NCBI RefSeq assembly: GCF_011305415.1
Contig: NZ_JAANOQ010000006.1
Location: forward strand, 62,001-126,000
DNA from: Flavobacterium bernardetii
Lineage (GTDB): Bacteria; Bacteroidota; Bacteroidia; Flavobacteriales; Flavobacteriaceae
Direction: 5' to 3'
DNA length: 64,000 nucleotides
The stretch's first letter is position 1, and each line of letters starts with the position of its first letter. The notes beneath the pieces are model-generated. The model did not search any database, had not been told where the DNA came from, and worked only from the letters and a program-made list of their open reading frames with translations. Shown here piece after piece: positions 1 to 6,012 of this stretch. Made by a program: the position numbers and the translations under genes.

Positions 1-22
1 TTTTTTCTGTAACTATACTCAT
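1..22 (-). CDS. 5' end of a gene running off the window (partial)
   Basis: An ATG on the minus strand at 22-20 opens a frame beginning Met-Ser-Ile-Val-Thr-Glu-Lys that leaves the window at base 1. It starts three bases after the stop codon of the outer-membrane protein gene upstream, which is typical operon spacing. Seven codons are too few to identify a product; the call rests only on the start codon and its position. Confidence 0.35.
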
Positions 23-25
23 TTC

Positions 26-550
26 TTATAAATTGAATGAAGCACCAATTTGAAAAGTAAATTGGTTGTTATAATGTCCGAAAACACCCGGAGTAGTGTC
101 ATATTCTGCAATTGGTAAATTCATTTCTGAATACACACCAAAACCATCAGTAAAGAAATATCTGAAACCTAAATGTGTTCCAAAATTTCTTGTCCCTAAA
201 TTTATACCTGGATAAATATCCATATTATCTTCTAAACCAATTACATTACCCAAGTTAGCATTAAAACGAACTTTAAGATCTGCTCTGTCTTGAAATTTTG
301 GTTTTTCATTTTCTGGTAAAAATGTTACTTCGTTAATTCTCACACCATTATCGGCACTAAGCATATAACTAGCCGAAAAACCGAATGACATATTTTCACC
401 AATTCCATAATCGTTAGTTAAAACAATCCCAGTTCCACCATTTTGAATGGTAGCACCAATTTGTAATTTTAAATCTTCTTTTCCTTTATAAGCTTGCGCA
501 TTGGCTAAAAGTCCCATTCCTAAGAATGCAACAAGTACTAGTTTTTTCAT
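26..550 (-). CDS. Outer-membrane beta-barrel protein, function unknown
   Basis: Encodes about 174 residues. The start is placed at the ATG at 550-548, where the protein begins with Met-Lys-Lys and a clear Sec signal peptide ending Ala-Asn-Ala-Gln-Ala; an in-frame ATG at 595 would add a poor 15-residue extension. The mature part alternates polar and hydrophobic residues as in a small beta-barrel and ends Phe-Asn-Leu. I do not recognise a named family with certainty; small flavobacterial proteins of this kind carry DUF numbers. A perfect minus-strand -7 box lies at 581-574, and a near-match to the TTACGG-N5-CCGTAA box lies just upstream at 599-615, so this gene may belong to the regulon of the neighbouring response regulator. 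It probably heads an operon with the partial gene at the window edge. Confidence 0.75.
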   Translation of the reverse strand: MKKLVLVAFLGMGLLANAQAYKGKEDLKLQIGATIQNGGTGIVLTNDYGIGENMSFGFSASYMLSADNGVRINEVTFLPENEKPKFQDRADLKVRFNANLGNVIGLEDNMDIYPGINLGTRNFGTHLGFRYFFTDGFGVYSEMNLPIAEYDTTPGVFGHYNNQFTFQIGASFNL

Positions 551-573
551 TCTACATTTTTTTAAATTCTTTG

Positions 574-581
574 CAAAAATA
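574..581 (-). promoter_or_regulatory. -7 promoter box of the outer-membrane protein gene
   Basis: The minus strand reads TATTTTTG, a perfect match to the Bacteroidota -7 consensus TAnnTTTG. Transcription would begin near 567, giving a leader of about 17 nt before the ATG at 550. Confidence 0.55.
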
Positions 582-598
582 AAGAAAATTAACATTTT

Positions 599-615
599 TT
601 AAGGTAAAGCCGTAA
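599..615 (-). promoter_or_regulatory. Imperfect TTACGG-N5-CCGTAA regulator box
   Basis: Plus strand reads TTAAGG, five bases, CCGTAA, one mismatch from the perfect inverted repeat found four times further on. Its centre (607) is about 40 bp upstream of the predicted start point of the minus-strand gene, the place where LuxR-type activators often overlap the -35 region. A weaker version (TTACTT-N5-CCGTAG) lies at 636-652. Binding by the product of the gene at 1002 is inferred. Confidence 0.5.
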
Positions 616-1001
616 TAAAAATTACTTAAAAAAATTTACTTTTACACCGTAGAAAGTACTTTAAACAATTCTTAAAAAAACGATATGTGTTTATAGCAAC
701 AAATAGGGGATAAAATTCAAAATAAGTTATAAAAACATGAAAAATTCAAAACTTAAAATGAAAAAAAACACGAATTTAACTTTAAATATACATTTCGTTT
801 TGAACTAACCTAATTAGAAATAAAAAACAACATAAAAGCAATGTAATATTCTAACTTTACAAACCAAAAAGTATAACATTAAAACAAACAACTTTAACCT
901 TTCATAAATATCCAGAGTTAAATTATTTTTTTGTGTAGTTTAAAAAGATTACAAGATTTACATCCTTACTCTAAAAGAAAACAATAGTATTAAAACAAAA
1001 C
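616..1001. other. Non-coding region upstream of the response regulator
   Basis: About 390 bp of very AT-rich DNA between divergent genes. Apart from the degenerate box at 636-652 I see no RNA structure, repeat or open frame worth calling. The promoter of the response regulator must lie here, but I cannot pick a convincing TAnnTTTG box. Confidence 0.5.
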
Positions 1002-1664
1002 ATGATTTCAAATATATTACTGGTCGACGATCATCCAGCTATTTTAAATGGTTATATATCTATTTTAGGCCTTAATCATAAAGACTTAAAACTTTCTCCA
1101 ACATTTTGCTACAATTGTGAAGAAGCATATAACGAGATTACCAAGCCTATACATGCGGATTTTTTTGACTTTATTTTACTAGACCGTAGTTTACCTCCTT
1201 TTCATGAAAAGAACATGAAATCAGGTGAAGATTTAGCCATTCTAGCAAAAAAGCATCAAACAAAAGCCAAAATTATCATCTTAACTGGACATGCAGAAAC
1301 CTTTATCATTTATGACATTATACACAATGTTAACCCAAATGGTTTAATCATAAAAAGTGATGCTACTGTAGATGTTCTTTTAGATGCTTTCCATGAAGTT
1401 GTTGATGGCAAAACTTATTACAGTCATACCGTTACGGATAATATGAAAGATTTATTAACTCGAGAAGATTACCTAGATAATATTAACAGACAAATTATCG
1501 TATTAATAGCTCAAGGATTTAAAAACAAAACTATTGCTACACAATTGGGATTAAGCGAAAGCACAGTAGAAAAAAGAAAATCAAAGATTAAAGATTTTTT
1601 TCTTACGAATAAAAGCACAGATGAAGAGCTTATTTTTGAAGTAAAAAAACAAGGTTTTATTTAA
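1002..1664 (+). CDS. Orphan response regulator, LuxR/NarL-type DNA-binding output
   Basis: Product of 220 residues. The N-terminal receiver domain has the acidic pair Asp9-Asp10, the predicted phosphorylated Asp61 (Ile-Leu-Leu-Asp), Thr95 and Lys118. The C-terminal LuxR-type helix-turn-helix spans about 160-200 and contains the family-like stretch Leu-Gly-Leu-Ser-Glu-Ser-Thr-Val-Glu-Lys-Arg. No histidine kinase gene is adjacent, so the partner is unknown. The gene is surrounded by copies of the inverted repeat TTACGG-N5-CCGTAA (near 599, and at 1676, 4412, 4562 and 4711), which has the size and symmetry of a site for a dimeric LuxR-type regulator. I infer that this protein binds it and controls three small RNAs, the secreted protein at 2208-4319 and perhaps the outer-membrane protein at 26-550. 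The family call is firm; the regulon is inference. Confidence 0.9.
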   Translation: MISNILLVDDHPAILNGYISILGLNHKDLKLSPTFCYNCEEAYNEITKPIHADFFDFILLDRSLPPFHEKNMKSGEDLAILAKKHQTKAKIIILTGHAETFIIYDIIHNVNPNGLIIKSDATVDVLLDAFHEVVDGKTYYSHTVTDNMKDLLTREDYLDNINRQIIVLIAQGFKNKTIATQLGLSESTVEKRKSKIKDFFLTNKSTDEELIFEVKKQGFI

Positions 1665-1675
1665 TTTAACATTAT

Positions 1676-1692
1676 TTACGGCAAAACCGTAA
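1676..1692 (+). promoter_or_regulatory. TTACGG-N5-CCGTAA box upstream of small RNA copy 1
   Basis: Perfect 6-bp arms with spacer CAAAA. The first base lies 52 bp upstream of the first base of a TAAATATTTC -7-like element (1728), the same distance as in copies 2 and 3. This is the expected geometry for an activator site centred about 59 bp before the RNA start. Confidence 0.65.
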
Positions 1693-1739
1693 TTAAAAAC
1701 AAAAGAGTACCGTTACCTTTACATAGGTAAATATTTCAT

Positions 1740-1802
1740 CAAACAACTGGGGGGTTGTAAAATGAGCATAATCCGTCTGATACTTTCAGGCGGATTTTTT
1801 TT
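1740..1802 (+). ncRNA. Candidate small RNA, copy 1 (G-loop hairpin plus terminator)
   Basis: A predicted RNA of about 60 nt. It opens with the hairpin ACAAC/GTTGT (1743-1758) enclosing a TGGGGG loop, then about 12 nt of AT-rich linker, then a Rho-independent terminator at 1771-1802 (ATCCGTCTGA paired with TCAGGCGGAT, then eight T). A -7-like TAAATATTTC at 1728-1737 puts the start close to the first hairpin. The same layout recurs at 4626-4687 and 4774-4834. The GGGGGG run is striking in such AT-rich DNA and would suit base-pairing with C-rich targets. I do not know an RNA family name for it. The short frame across the linker is not conserved in copy 3, so I do not call a peptide. Confidence 0.7.
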
Positions 1803-1890
1803 AGCTAATAATAAAGCCAACTTCCTTTAGCTTAGAGCCGTTATTACTTAAAAATAAAATAATTAATTTGATCTTTATTTATATATAAGA

Positions 1891-1932
1891 AGCATTAAGG
1901 GATCTAGAACCTTAATTAAATACATTAATGCT
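1891..1932. repeat. Inverted repeat with two alternative stems
   Basis: AGCATTAA (1891-1898) can pair with TTAATGCT (1925-1932), while the nested TTAAGG (1895-1900) can pair with CCTTAA (1910-1915). The two stems share bases, so they exclude each other in part. A short T run follows on the plus strand. It may be a weak terminator or part of an RNA. The rest of 1803-2143 shows nothing I can name. Confidence 0.35.
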
Positions 1933-2143
1933 TTTACTACAAACTATTTTAGACTAAAAACGTCATTCTCAAAGAAAAAATATTCAAGAAACAGGGCTTG
2001 GAAAACTATTTTTCATAGAAGATTTATAATGCAATACGTCAAAATCTAATTCCTTTAATAAGTAATTAAAACACAGTAATTACCAATAAAAAAAAGACAT
2101 AAACAAACTAGACGAAGTCAGCGTTTCAAAACTACTTAAAATA

Positions 2144-2180
2144 AAAAAACTGTGTCAAAAAGATTTGACACAGTTTTTTT
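2144..2180. terminator. Strong Rho-independent terminator
   Basis: AAAAACTGTGTCAAA, a four-base loop, then TTTGACACAGTTTTT: a perfect 15-bp stem flanked by A and T runs, so it can work on both strands. It lies 28 bp after the stop codon of the minus-strand gene at 2208-4319 and most likely ends that transcript. Confidence 0.85.
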
Positions 2181-2207
2181 ATATAGTAACTAATATTATT
2201 TAGGGCA

Positions 2208-4319
2208 TCATTTTTGTTTACTAGAATTTTTTTCCAGCATGATATCATGTTTCAACTTTGTTGGACCAATTGGAAGTCTTAAATTTTCAAATTCAGAATT
2301 TATGTTTCCATTTTCATCTTTGCTATCAGCTCTACTTCCAACAATATGCCAAGAAAAACTAACATTACTATTCCCTTTATTTAATTCTTTAACTCTAAAA
2401 CCAATATTTGATTTATCTGTAACAAAAACTCCATTACAATCCCCTTCTAATTGAATAAAAACTTTTAAAGGATGCTTCTCATCAATTTTCATTGATGAAG
2501 CTAAAATTTTATCTAATGTTATGAAAGCTTCTCCATTAATTAATTTTGAAACACCATAATCTTCAAATAACACTTCAGGAGCTTCTGGACAAAACATAAT
2601 TCTAGGCTTTTTGTTTTCATCTAAAATAATGGTAGACGCAACTCCGTTTCCAATTACTTTATAATCTGTTCCACCACCACCTGTACCATTGTGATTGTAT
2701 TTTAAACCCGCAAAAGAATAGGATTGTGCACTTACACCTCCCTCAAAATAACCTCCATATAACACATTTTGAGCGCCTAAAATACCATTTGGCGATACAT
2801 TATCTTTACCTGCCAATTTTGCAAAAGCACTTGAACCAGAAGTAGCAGTATTGTTATCGTTATCTAATGAAAAACCTCCGGCTGCATGACCATTGTGAGC
2901 GGCTGTATTAGGAAAACCATTCCCTGTACTAGCATACACGCCAAAACCATCAACATGTGAACCTGCAATTCCAGCCCCAATTGTAGGTAAAACACTTGGA
3001 GGTGTTGCCCCAGAACTTGCTATTATACTTGTACCCGTTGCATTACTATTTGTAGCCCAAACAGCATTTCCCTTTCCTACATTATCATCATTATTTACTG
3101 CGTTTATCGCATCATTTCCAGCTCCTGCGTGTACAACTTTTAACTTTTCAGAAGCAGCTCCTGTATTGTTTATTCCAACACTTCCATCGGATCTAATTCT
3201 CATTCTTTCATTAAAGAAAGGTGTAGTAGCTCTACCAGTAGAAAAAATAATTGATTTTGTGTTATTAGCATTAGCAATATACATGTCTTGCCCACTACCT
3301 ACATAACTTACGTCATTTGCTACACCAATATTATAAGCAGTTGGAAAATTAAACGTTGAATTATTTATTCCTAGCCAAGCAAAACCTGTAGTGGCACTTC
3401 CATTATCAGCAGTAGCAGAATACCCACTTTGTGCTTGCGTTCCTGTACTAGTGTTTTGAACGTTAAATTGCAAATAATCATTTATACTTCCAGTTGCATT
3501 TACAACAGAATTCACGGTAGATACTCCTGCAGCAACATCTAATTTTGCGGCTGGAGTTGCAGTTCCAATTCCTACATTCCCATTATGAATAATACGCATT
3601 TTTTCAGATGTATTTGTTCCTCCACTATTTCTAGTATGAAAAGCAATATTAGAAGGCCAATTTCCAGAATTGGCACCTGTAGCTACTATGTTCAAATTTT
3701 GCCCAATTACTCCACCGGGATAAGTAGATTGAATTACGCCTCCATTATAATCTGCATATGTTGCAGGGGTAAAACTTGAGACTGAAGTGGCTGTTTTTAT
3801 AGCTATAGCAGAGCTACTACCACTACTTGCATTCCCAATTTCTAATAAATTTGTAGGGGTTGTAGTTCCTATACCAACATTACCAGCCGAGGTAACTCTC
3901 ATTTTTTCCGTATTATTTGTTCTTGTAACAAAATCTACAGCATCTGTAGTACCAATAAAGTTTGTAGTTGCGACAGTACCAGTATTTCCAGTTAATGACC
4001 AAGCTGTAAGACTACCTGTTGGAATTGGCACCCAAATGGTTCCATTCCAATAATAAAATCCAGGCGCAACTTGATTTGGACCTAACGCAGATGTAAATGT
4101 ATTATACACCAACTCAGAAACTGTTGGAGTTAAAACCGTAGCCACGTTTGTTGCAGACAAAGCAACTCTTGGAATTAAAAGCCCTTCATCTGTAGAAGTG
4201 ACATCCAATGCTCCTACAGGAGAAACGGTTCCAATACCAACTTGGGCATTACAATTACTATTCCCTAAAAGAGAAAATAGAAAAGTTAAAAAAAAAGATT
4301 TTAAAGTCAAGTTCATCAT
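2208..4319 (-). CDS. Large secreted adhesin / tail-fibre-like protein
   Basis: Product of 703 residues with a Sec signal peptide ending near Asn-Cys-Asn-Ala-Gln. The mature protein begins with the module Val-Gly-Ile-Gly-Thr-x-x-Pro, common at the start of flavobacterial surface proteins that resemble phage tail fibres. That motif recurs several times (Gly-Asn-Val-Gly-Ile-Gly-Thr), interspersed with Glu-Lys-Met-Arg-Ile/Val segments; the middle is rich in Asn, Thr, Ser and Gly. The last 150 residues form a distinct, more charged domain I cannot name. No T9SS sorting domain is visible. The first 140 residues resemble those of the protein at 50092-51759, which also lies beside a LuxR-type regulator. 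A perfect TTACGG-N5-CCGTAA box lies about 100 bp upstream (4412-4428). A role in attachment is a guess from the family. Confidence 0.8.
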   Translation of the reverse strand: MMNLTLKSFFLTFLFSLLGNSNCNAQVGIGTVSPVGALDVTSTDEGLLIPRVALSATNVATVLTPTVSELVYNTFTSALGPNQVAPGFYYWNGTIWVPIPTGSLTAWSLTGNTGTVATTNFIGTTDAVDFVTRTNNTEKMRVTSAGNVGIGTTTPTNLLEIGNASSGSSSAIAIKTATSVSSFTPATYADYNGGVIQSTYPGGVIGQNLNIVATGANSGNWPSNIAFHTRNSGGTNTSEKMRIIHNGNVGIGTATPAAKLDVAAGVSTVNSVVNATGSINDYLQFNVQNTSTGTQAQSGYSATADNGSATTGFAWLGINNSTFNFPTAYNIGVANDVSYVGSGQDMYIANANNTKSIIFSTGRATTPFFNERMRIRSDGSVGINNTGAASEKLKVVHAGAGNDAINAVNNDDNVGKGNAVWATNSNATGTSIIASSGATPPSVLPTIGAGIAGSHVDGFGVYASTGNGFPNTAAHNGHAAGGFSLDNDNNTATSGSSAFAKLAGKDNVSPNGILGAQNVLYGGYFEGGVSAQSYSFAGLKYNHNGTGGGGTDYKVIGNGVASTIILDENKKPRIMFCPEAPEVLFEDYGVSKLINGEAFITLDKILASSMKIDEKHPLKVFIQLEGDCNGVFVTDKSNIGFRVKELNKGNSNVSFSWHIVGSRADSKDENGNINSEFENLRLPIGPTKLKHDIMLEKNSSKQK

Positions 4320-4411
4320 ATTAATTATTTTTGTTAATTACTCTATTTTAATAAAACAACAAATTAAGATTTTATAATTTTATAAAGATAATTTGCTAAC
4401 TAAGAACGCAA

Positions 4412-4428
4412 TTACGGATTTGCCGTAA
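4412..4428 (-). promoter_or_regulatory. TTACGG-N5-CCGTAA box upstream of the adhesin-like gene
   Basis: Perfect 6-bp arms with spacer ATTTG, 93 bp before the start codon of the minus-strand gene at 2208-4319. No convincing TAnnTTTG box sits at the 52-bp distance seen for the small RNAs; a TATAAAATC starts there (4376 on the minus strand). Control of the adhesin gene is inferred from position. Confidence 0.5.
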
Positions 4429-4561
4429 TGTTTGTTAAATTTACAGAACAAAGCAACCTGATGAAAACAAGACAAAAGTGTTAAAATTTTAAAAAAAACA
4501 ATAACACAGAGAAAGAACTATCAATTAAGTAAAATAAAGGCTTTTGCAATTTTAACTTCTT

Positions 4562-4578
4562 TTACGGCAAAGCCGTAA
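4562..4578 (+). promoter_or_regulatory. TTACGG-N5-CCGTAA box upstream of small RNA copy 2
   Basis: Perfect arms with spacer CAAAG. The -7-like TAAATTTTTC begins at 4614, exactly 52 bp from the first base of the box. Confidence 0.65.
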
Positions 4579-4625
4579 TTATTAATTCTTATATATTAAT
4601 ACATTTACATAAGTAAATTTTTCAT

Positions 4626-4687
4626 CAAACAACTGGGGGGTTGTAAAATGAGTAAAATCCGTCTGAAACTTTCAGGCGGATTTTTTT
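4626..4687 (+). ncRNA. Candidate small RNA, copy 2
   Basis: Same plan as copy 1: ACAAC-TGGGGG-GTTGT hairpin at 4629-4644, AT-rich linker, terminator 4657-4687 with ATCCGTCTGAAA paired to TTTCAGGCGGAT (one G-U wobble) and seven T. The stretch around the first hairpin and linker is almost identical to copy 1, while the DNA between box and -7 element has diverged, so the RNA itself appears conserved. It ends about 24 bp before the box of copy 3, making a tandem pair. Confidence 0.7.
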
Positions 4688-4710
4688 ATAAAATGAAAAT
4701 TTAACATCAT

Positions 4711-4727
4711 TTACGGCATAACCGTAA
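4711..4727 (+). promoter_or_regulatory. TTACGG-N5-CCGTAA box upstream of small RNA copy 3
   Basis: Perfect arms with spacer CATAA. The -7-like TAAATTTTC begins at 4763, again exactly 52 bp from the first base of the box. Confidence 0.65.
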
Positions 4728-4773
4728 GCTAGTAAACACAATTACAACTAATTTCGCTATAGTAAATTTTCAT

Positions 4774-4834
4774 ATAACAACTGGGGGGTTGTCAATTGAA
4801 TTAAATCCGTCTGAGAAACTCAGACGGATTTTTT
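4774..4834 (+). ncRNA. Candidate small RNA, copy 3 (divergent)
   Basis: Hairpin ACAAC-TGGGGG-GTTGT at 4777-4792, a changed linker, and a terminator at 4803-4834 with a perfect stem ATCCGTCTGAG/CTCAGACGGAT. Compared with copies 1 and 2 the G-U pair in the terminator has become an A-U pair, so structure is kept while sequence changes. The linker has no ATG, which argues against a coding role. The remaining bases up to 4910 hold only a small AACCAA/TTGGTT inverted repeat at the 3' end of the next minus-strand gene. Confidence 0.7.
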
Positions 4835-4910
4835 ATTTTATCCAATATATGTTTGATTTATATTAGAATTGTAGACTATAAATAATATTATAAAACCAAC
4901 AATCTTTTGG

Positions 4911-5648
4911 TTAATTTCTTCCAATTTCATTAGAGTATAATTCAGACAACACATCACTTTGCCAAAATTCTTTTGAATCAATGTCCATAATGGTTAAGGC
5001 GCCTTTAAAAGCTGCTCCTGTATCTAAATTCCAAACTGAATTTTTAAATAAAGGTGCTACTTTTTCTGTTTTAGAAATAGGCGAATGTCCAATATAAATT
5101 TCTGAATAAATTTTTAATCTTTTTGGATACCATTCAGAATTCACATCTATTGCTTCATCCAAACATGAAGCCACTTCCCAAAGCGTTCTGTCCCAATACA
5201 ATAATTTTGGAAAAAACTCAAGTTTCACACCGTTCATATTGGTAAATCCTGCGTGAACAAACAACCTGTTTTGTTCGTCTAAATAATAATTTTGTAAGGA
5301 TTTTAAAAACTGAATGTGTTTTTGTTTGGTTAGGCTTGAAACATTCAAATAAGCATCAACTGTGGCTTTTCCTCCATGTTTAAACCACATCTCTTCATTT
5401 AAATGTTCATGATTGTCTTGTAACCAATCTAAAAGTAATTCGTCATGATTGCCTTTTATAAAAATACAGTTTTGCTTCTCTGATAAATCAATTAGAAAAT
5501 CTAAGACTTCAGGTGATTGACTCCAACCATCAACATAATCTCCTAAAAAAATCAAAGTATCTTTTAAGGTATTTTTTGCTCTTTCTAAAACTTGTTCAAT
5601 TGCTTTTAATCCTCCGTGTATGTCGCCAATTACTAATGTTCTGCTCAT
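4911..5648 (-). CDS. Metallophosphoesterase, PP1 / diadenosine-tetraphosphatase type
   Basis: Product of 245 residues, a soluble calcineurin-like phosphoesterase. The signature blocks are in order: Gly-Asp-Ile-His-Gly (residues 8-12), Gly-Asp-Tyr-Val-Asp-Gly near 36, Gly-Asn-His-Asp-Glu near 65, a His in Val-His-Ala-Gly near 130 and Gly-His-Ser-Pro near 186. These bind two metal ions in PPP-family phosphatases and symmetrical Ap4A hydrolases. The real substrate (phosphoprotein, dinucleoside polyphosphate or other) cannot be told from sequence. It is transcribed away from feoAB and looks monocistronic. Confidence 0.85.
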   Translation of the reverse strand: MSRTLVIGDIHGGLKAIEQVLERAKNTLKDTLIFLGDYVDGWSQSPEVLDFLIDLSEKQNCIFIKGNHDELLLDWLQDNHEHLNEEMWFKHGGKATVDAYLNVSSLTKQKHIQFLKSLQNYYLDEQNRLFVHAGFTNMNGVKLEFFPKLLYWDRTLWEVASCLDEAIDVNSEWYPKRLKIYSEIYIGHSPISKTEKVAPLFKNSVWNLDTGAAFKGALTIMDIDSKEFWQSDVLSELYSNEIGRN

Positions 5649-5738
5649 TTATAGGTTGTAAAATATATGGACTAATGTACAAATAAAACTTCAAATGCAA
5701 AACATGATATTTGTTAGGTTTATATTTTAAGAATTACT

Positions 5739-5746
5739 TATCTTTG
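5739..5746 (+). promoter_or_regulatory. -7 promoter box of the feo operon
   Basis: TATCTTTG matches TAnnTTTG exactly and would give a leader of about 20 nt before the GTG of feoA. I see no convincing Fur or DtxR box around it. Confidence 0.5.
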
Positions 5747-5772
5747 TATTTTAATTCAATCTAAATAAGTTC

Positions 5773-6012
5773 GTGAGCGAATCTAATGCTTCCATGCTGA
5801 AAAAAGGTCAAAGCGCCCAAATTATCGATATTAATATTGATGAAATCCCTTTGAAATTAATTGAAATGGGATGTTTGCCTGGTAATGACATTGAATTAAT
5901 TCAAATTGCTCCAATGGGCGATCCTCTATTTTTTAACGTTAATGATTCGAAAGTGGCTATTAGAAAAAAAACAGCGCGAGCTATTTATATCAGCCTAGAA
6001 TCTATAAAATAA
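5773..6012 (+). CDS. feoA: FeoA, ferrous iron transport accessory protein
   Basis: A 79-residue cytosolic protein with the SH3-like FeoA fold: a Lys-Lys-Gly-Gln-Ser start of the first strand, Leu-Ile-Glu-Met-Gly-Cys-Leu-Pro-Gly and the Pro-Met-Gly-Asp-Pro turn are typical. The start is a GTG at 5773; an ATG at 5794, seven codons on, is the alternative. The stop codon abuts the ATG of feoB (TAA-ATG without a gap), so the two are co-transcribed. FeoA is thought to modulate the FeoB transporter. Confidence 0.92.
   Translation: MSESNASMLKKGQSAQIIDINIDEIPLKLIEMGCLPGNDIELIQIAPMGDPLFFNVNDSKVAIRKKTARAIYISLESIK

Noticed and set aside
1761..1830. Short frame (Met-Ser-Ile-Ile-Arg...) running through the terminator of small RNA copy 1, with a similar one in copy 2
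   Set aside because: The ATG and the frame are absent in copy 3 while the hairpins are kept, so the conserved product is the RNA.
2239..4053. Plus-strand open frames opposite the adhesin-like gene (e.g. 3787-4053)
   Set aside because: They are shadows of a repetitive Thr/Asn-rich coding sequence and have no promoter or recognisable product.
2208..4319. Prophage or phage tail region suggested by the tail-fibre-like protein
   Set aside because: The protein has a Sec signal peptide and no capsid, terminase, integrase or lysis genes are nearby; such domains are common in flavobacterial surface proteins.
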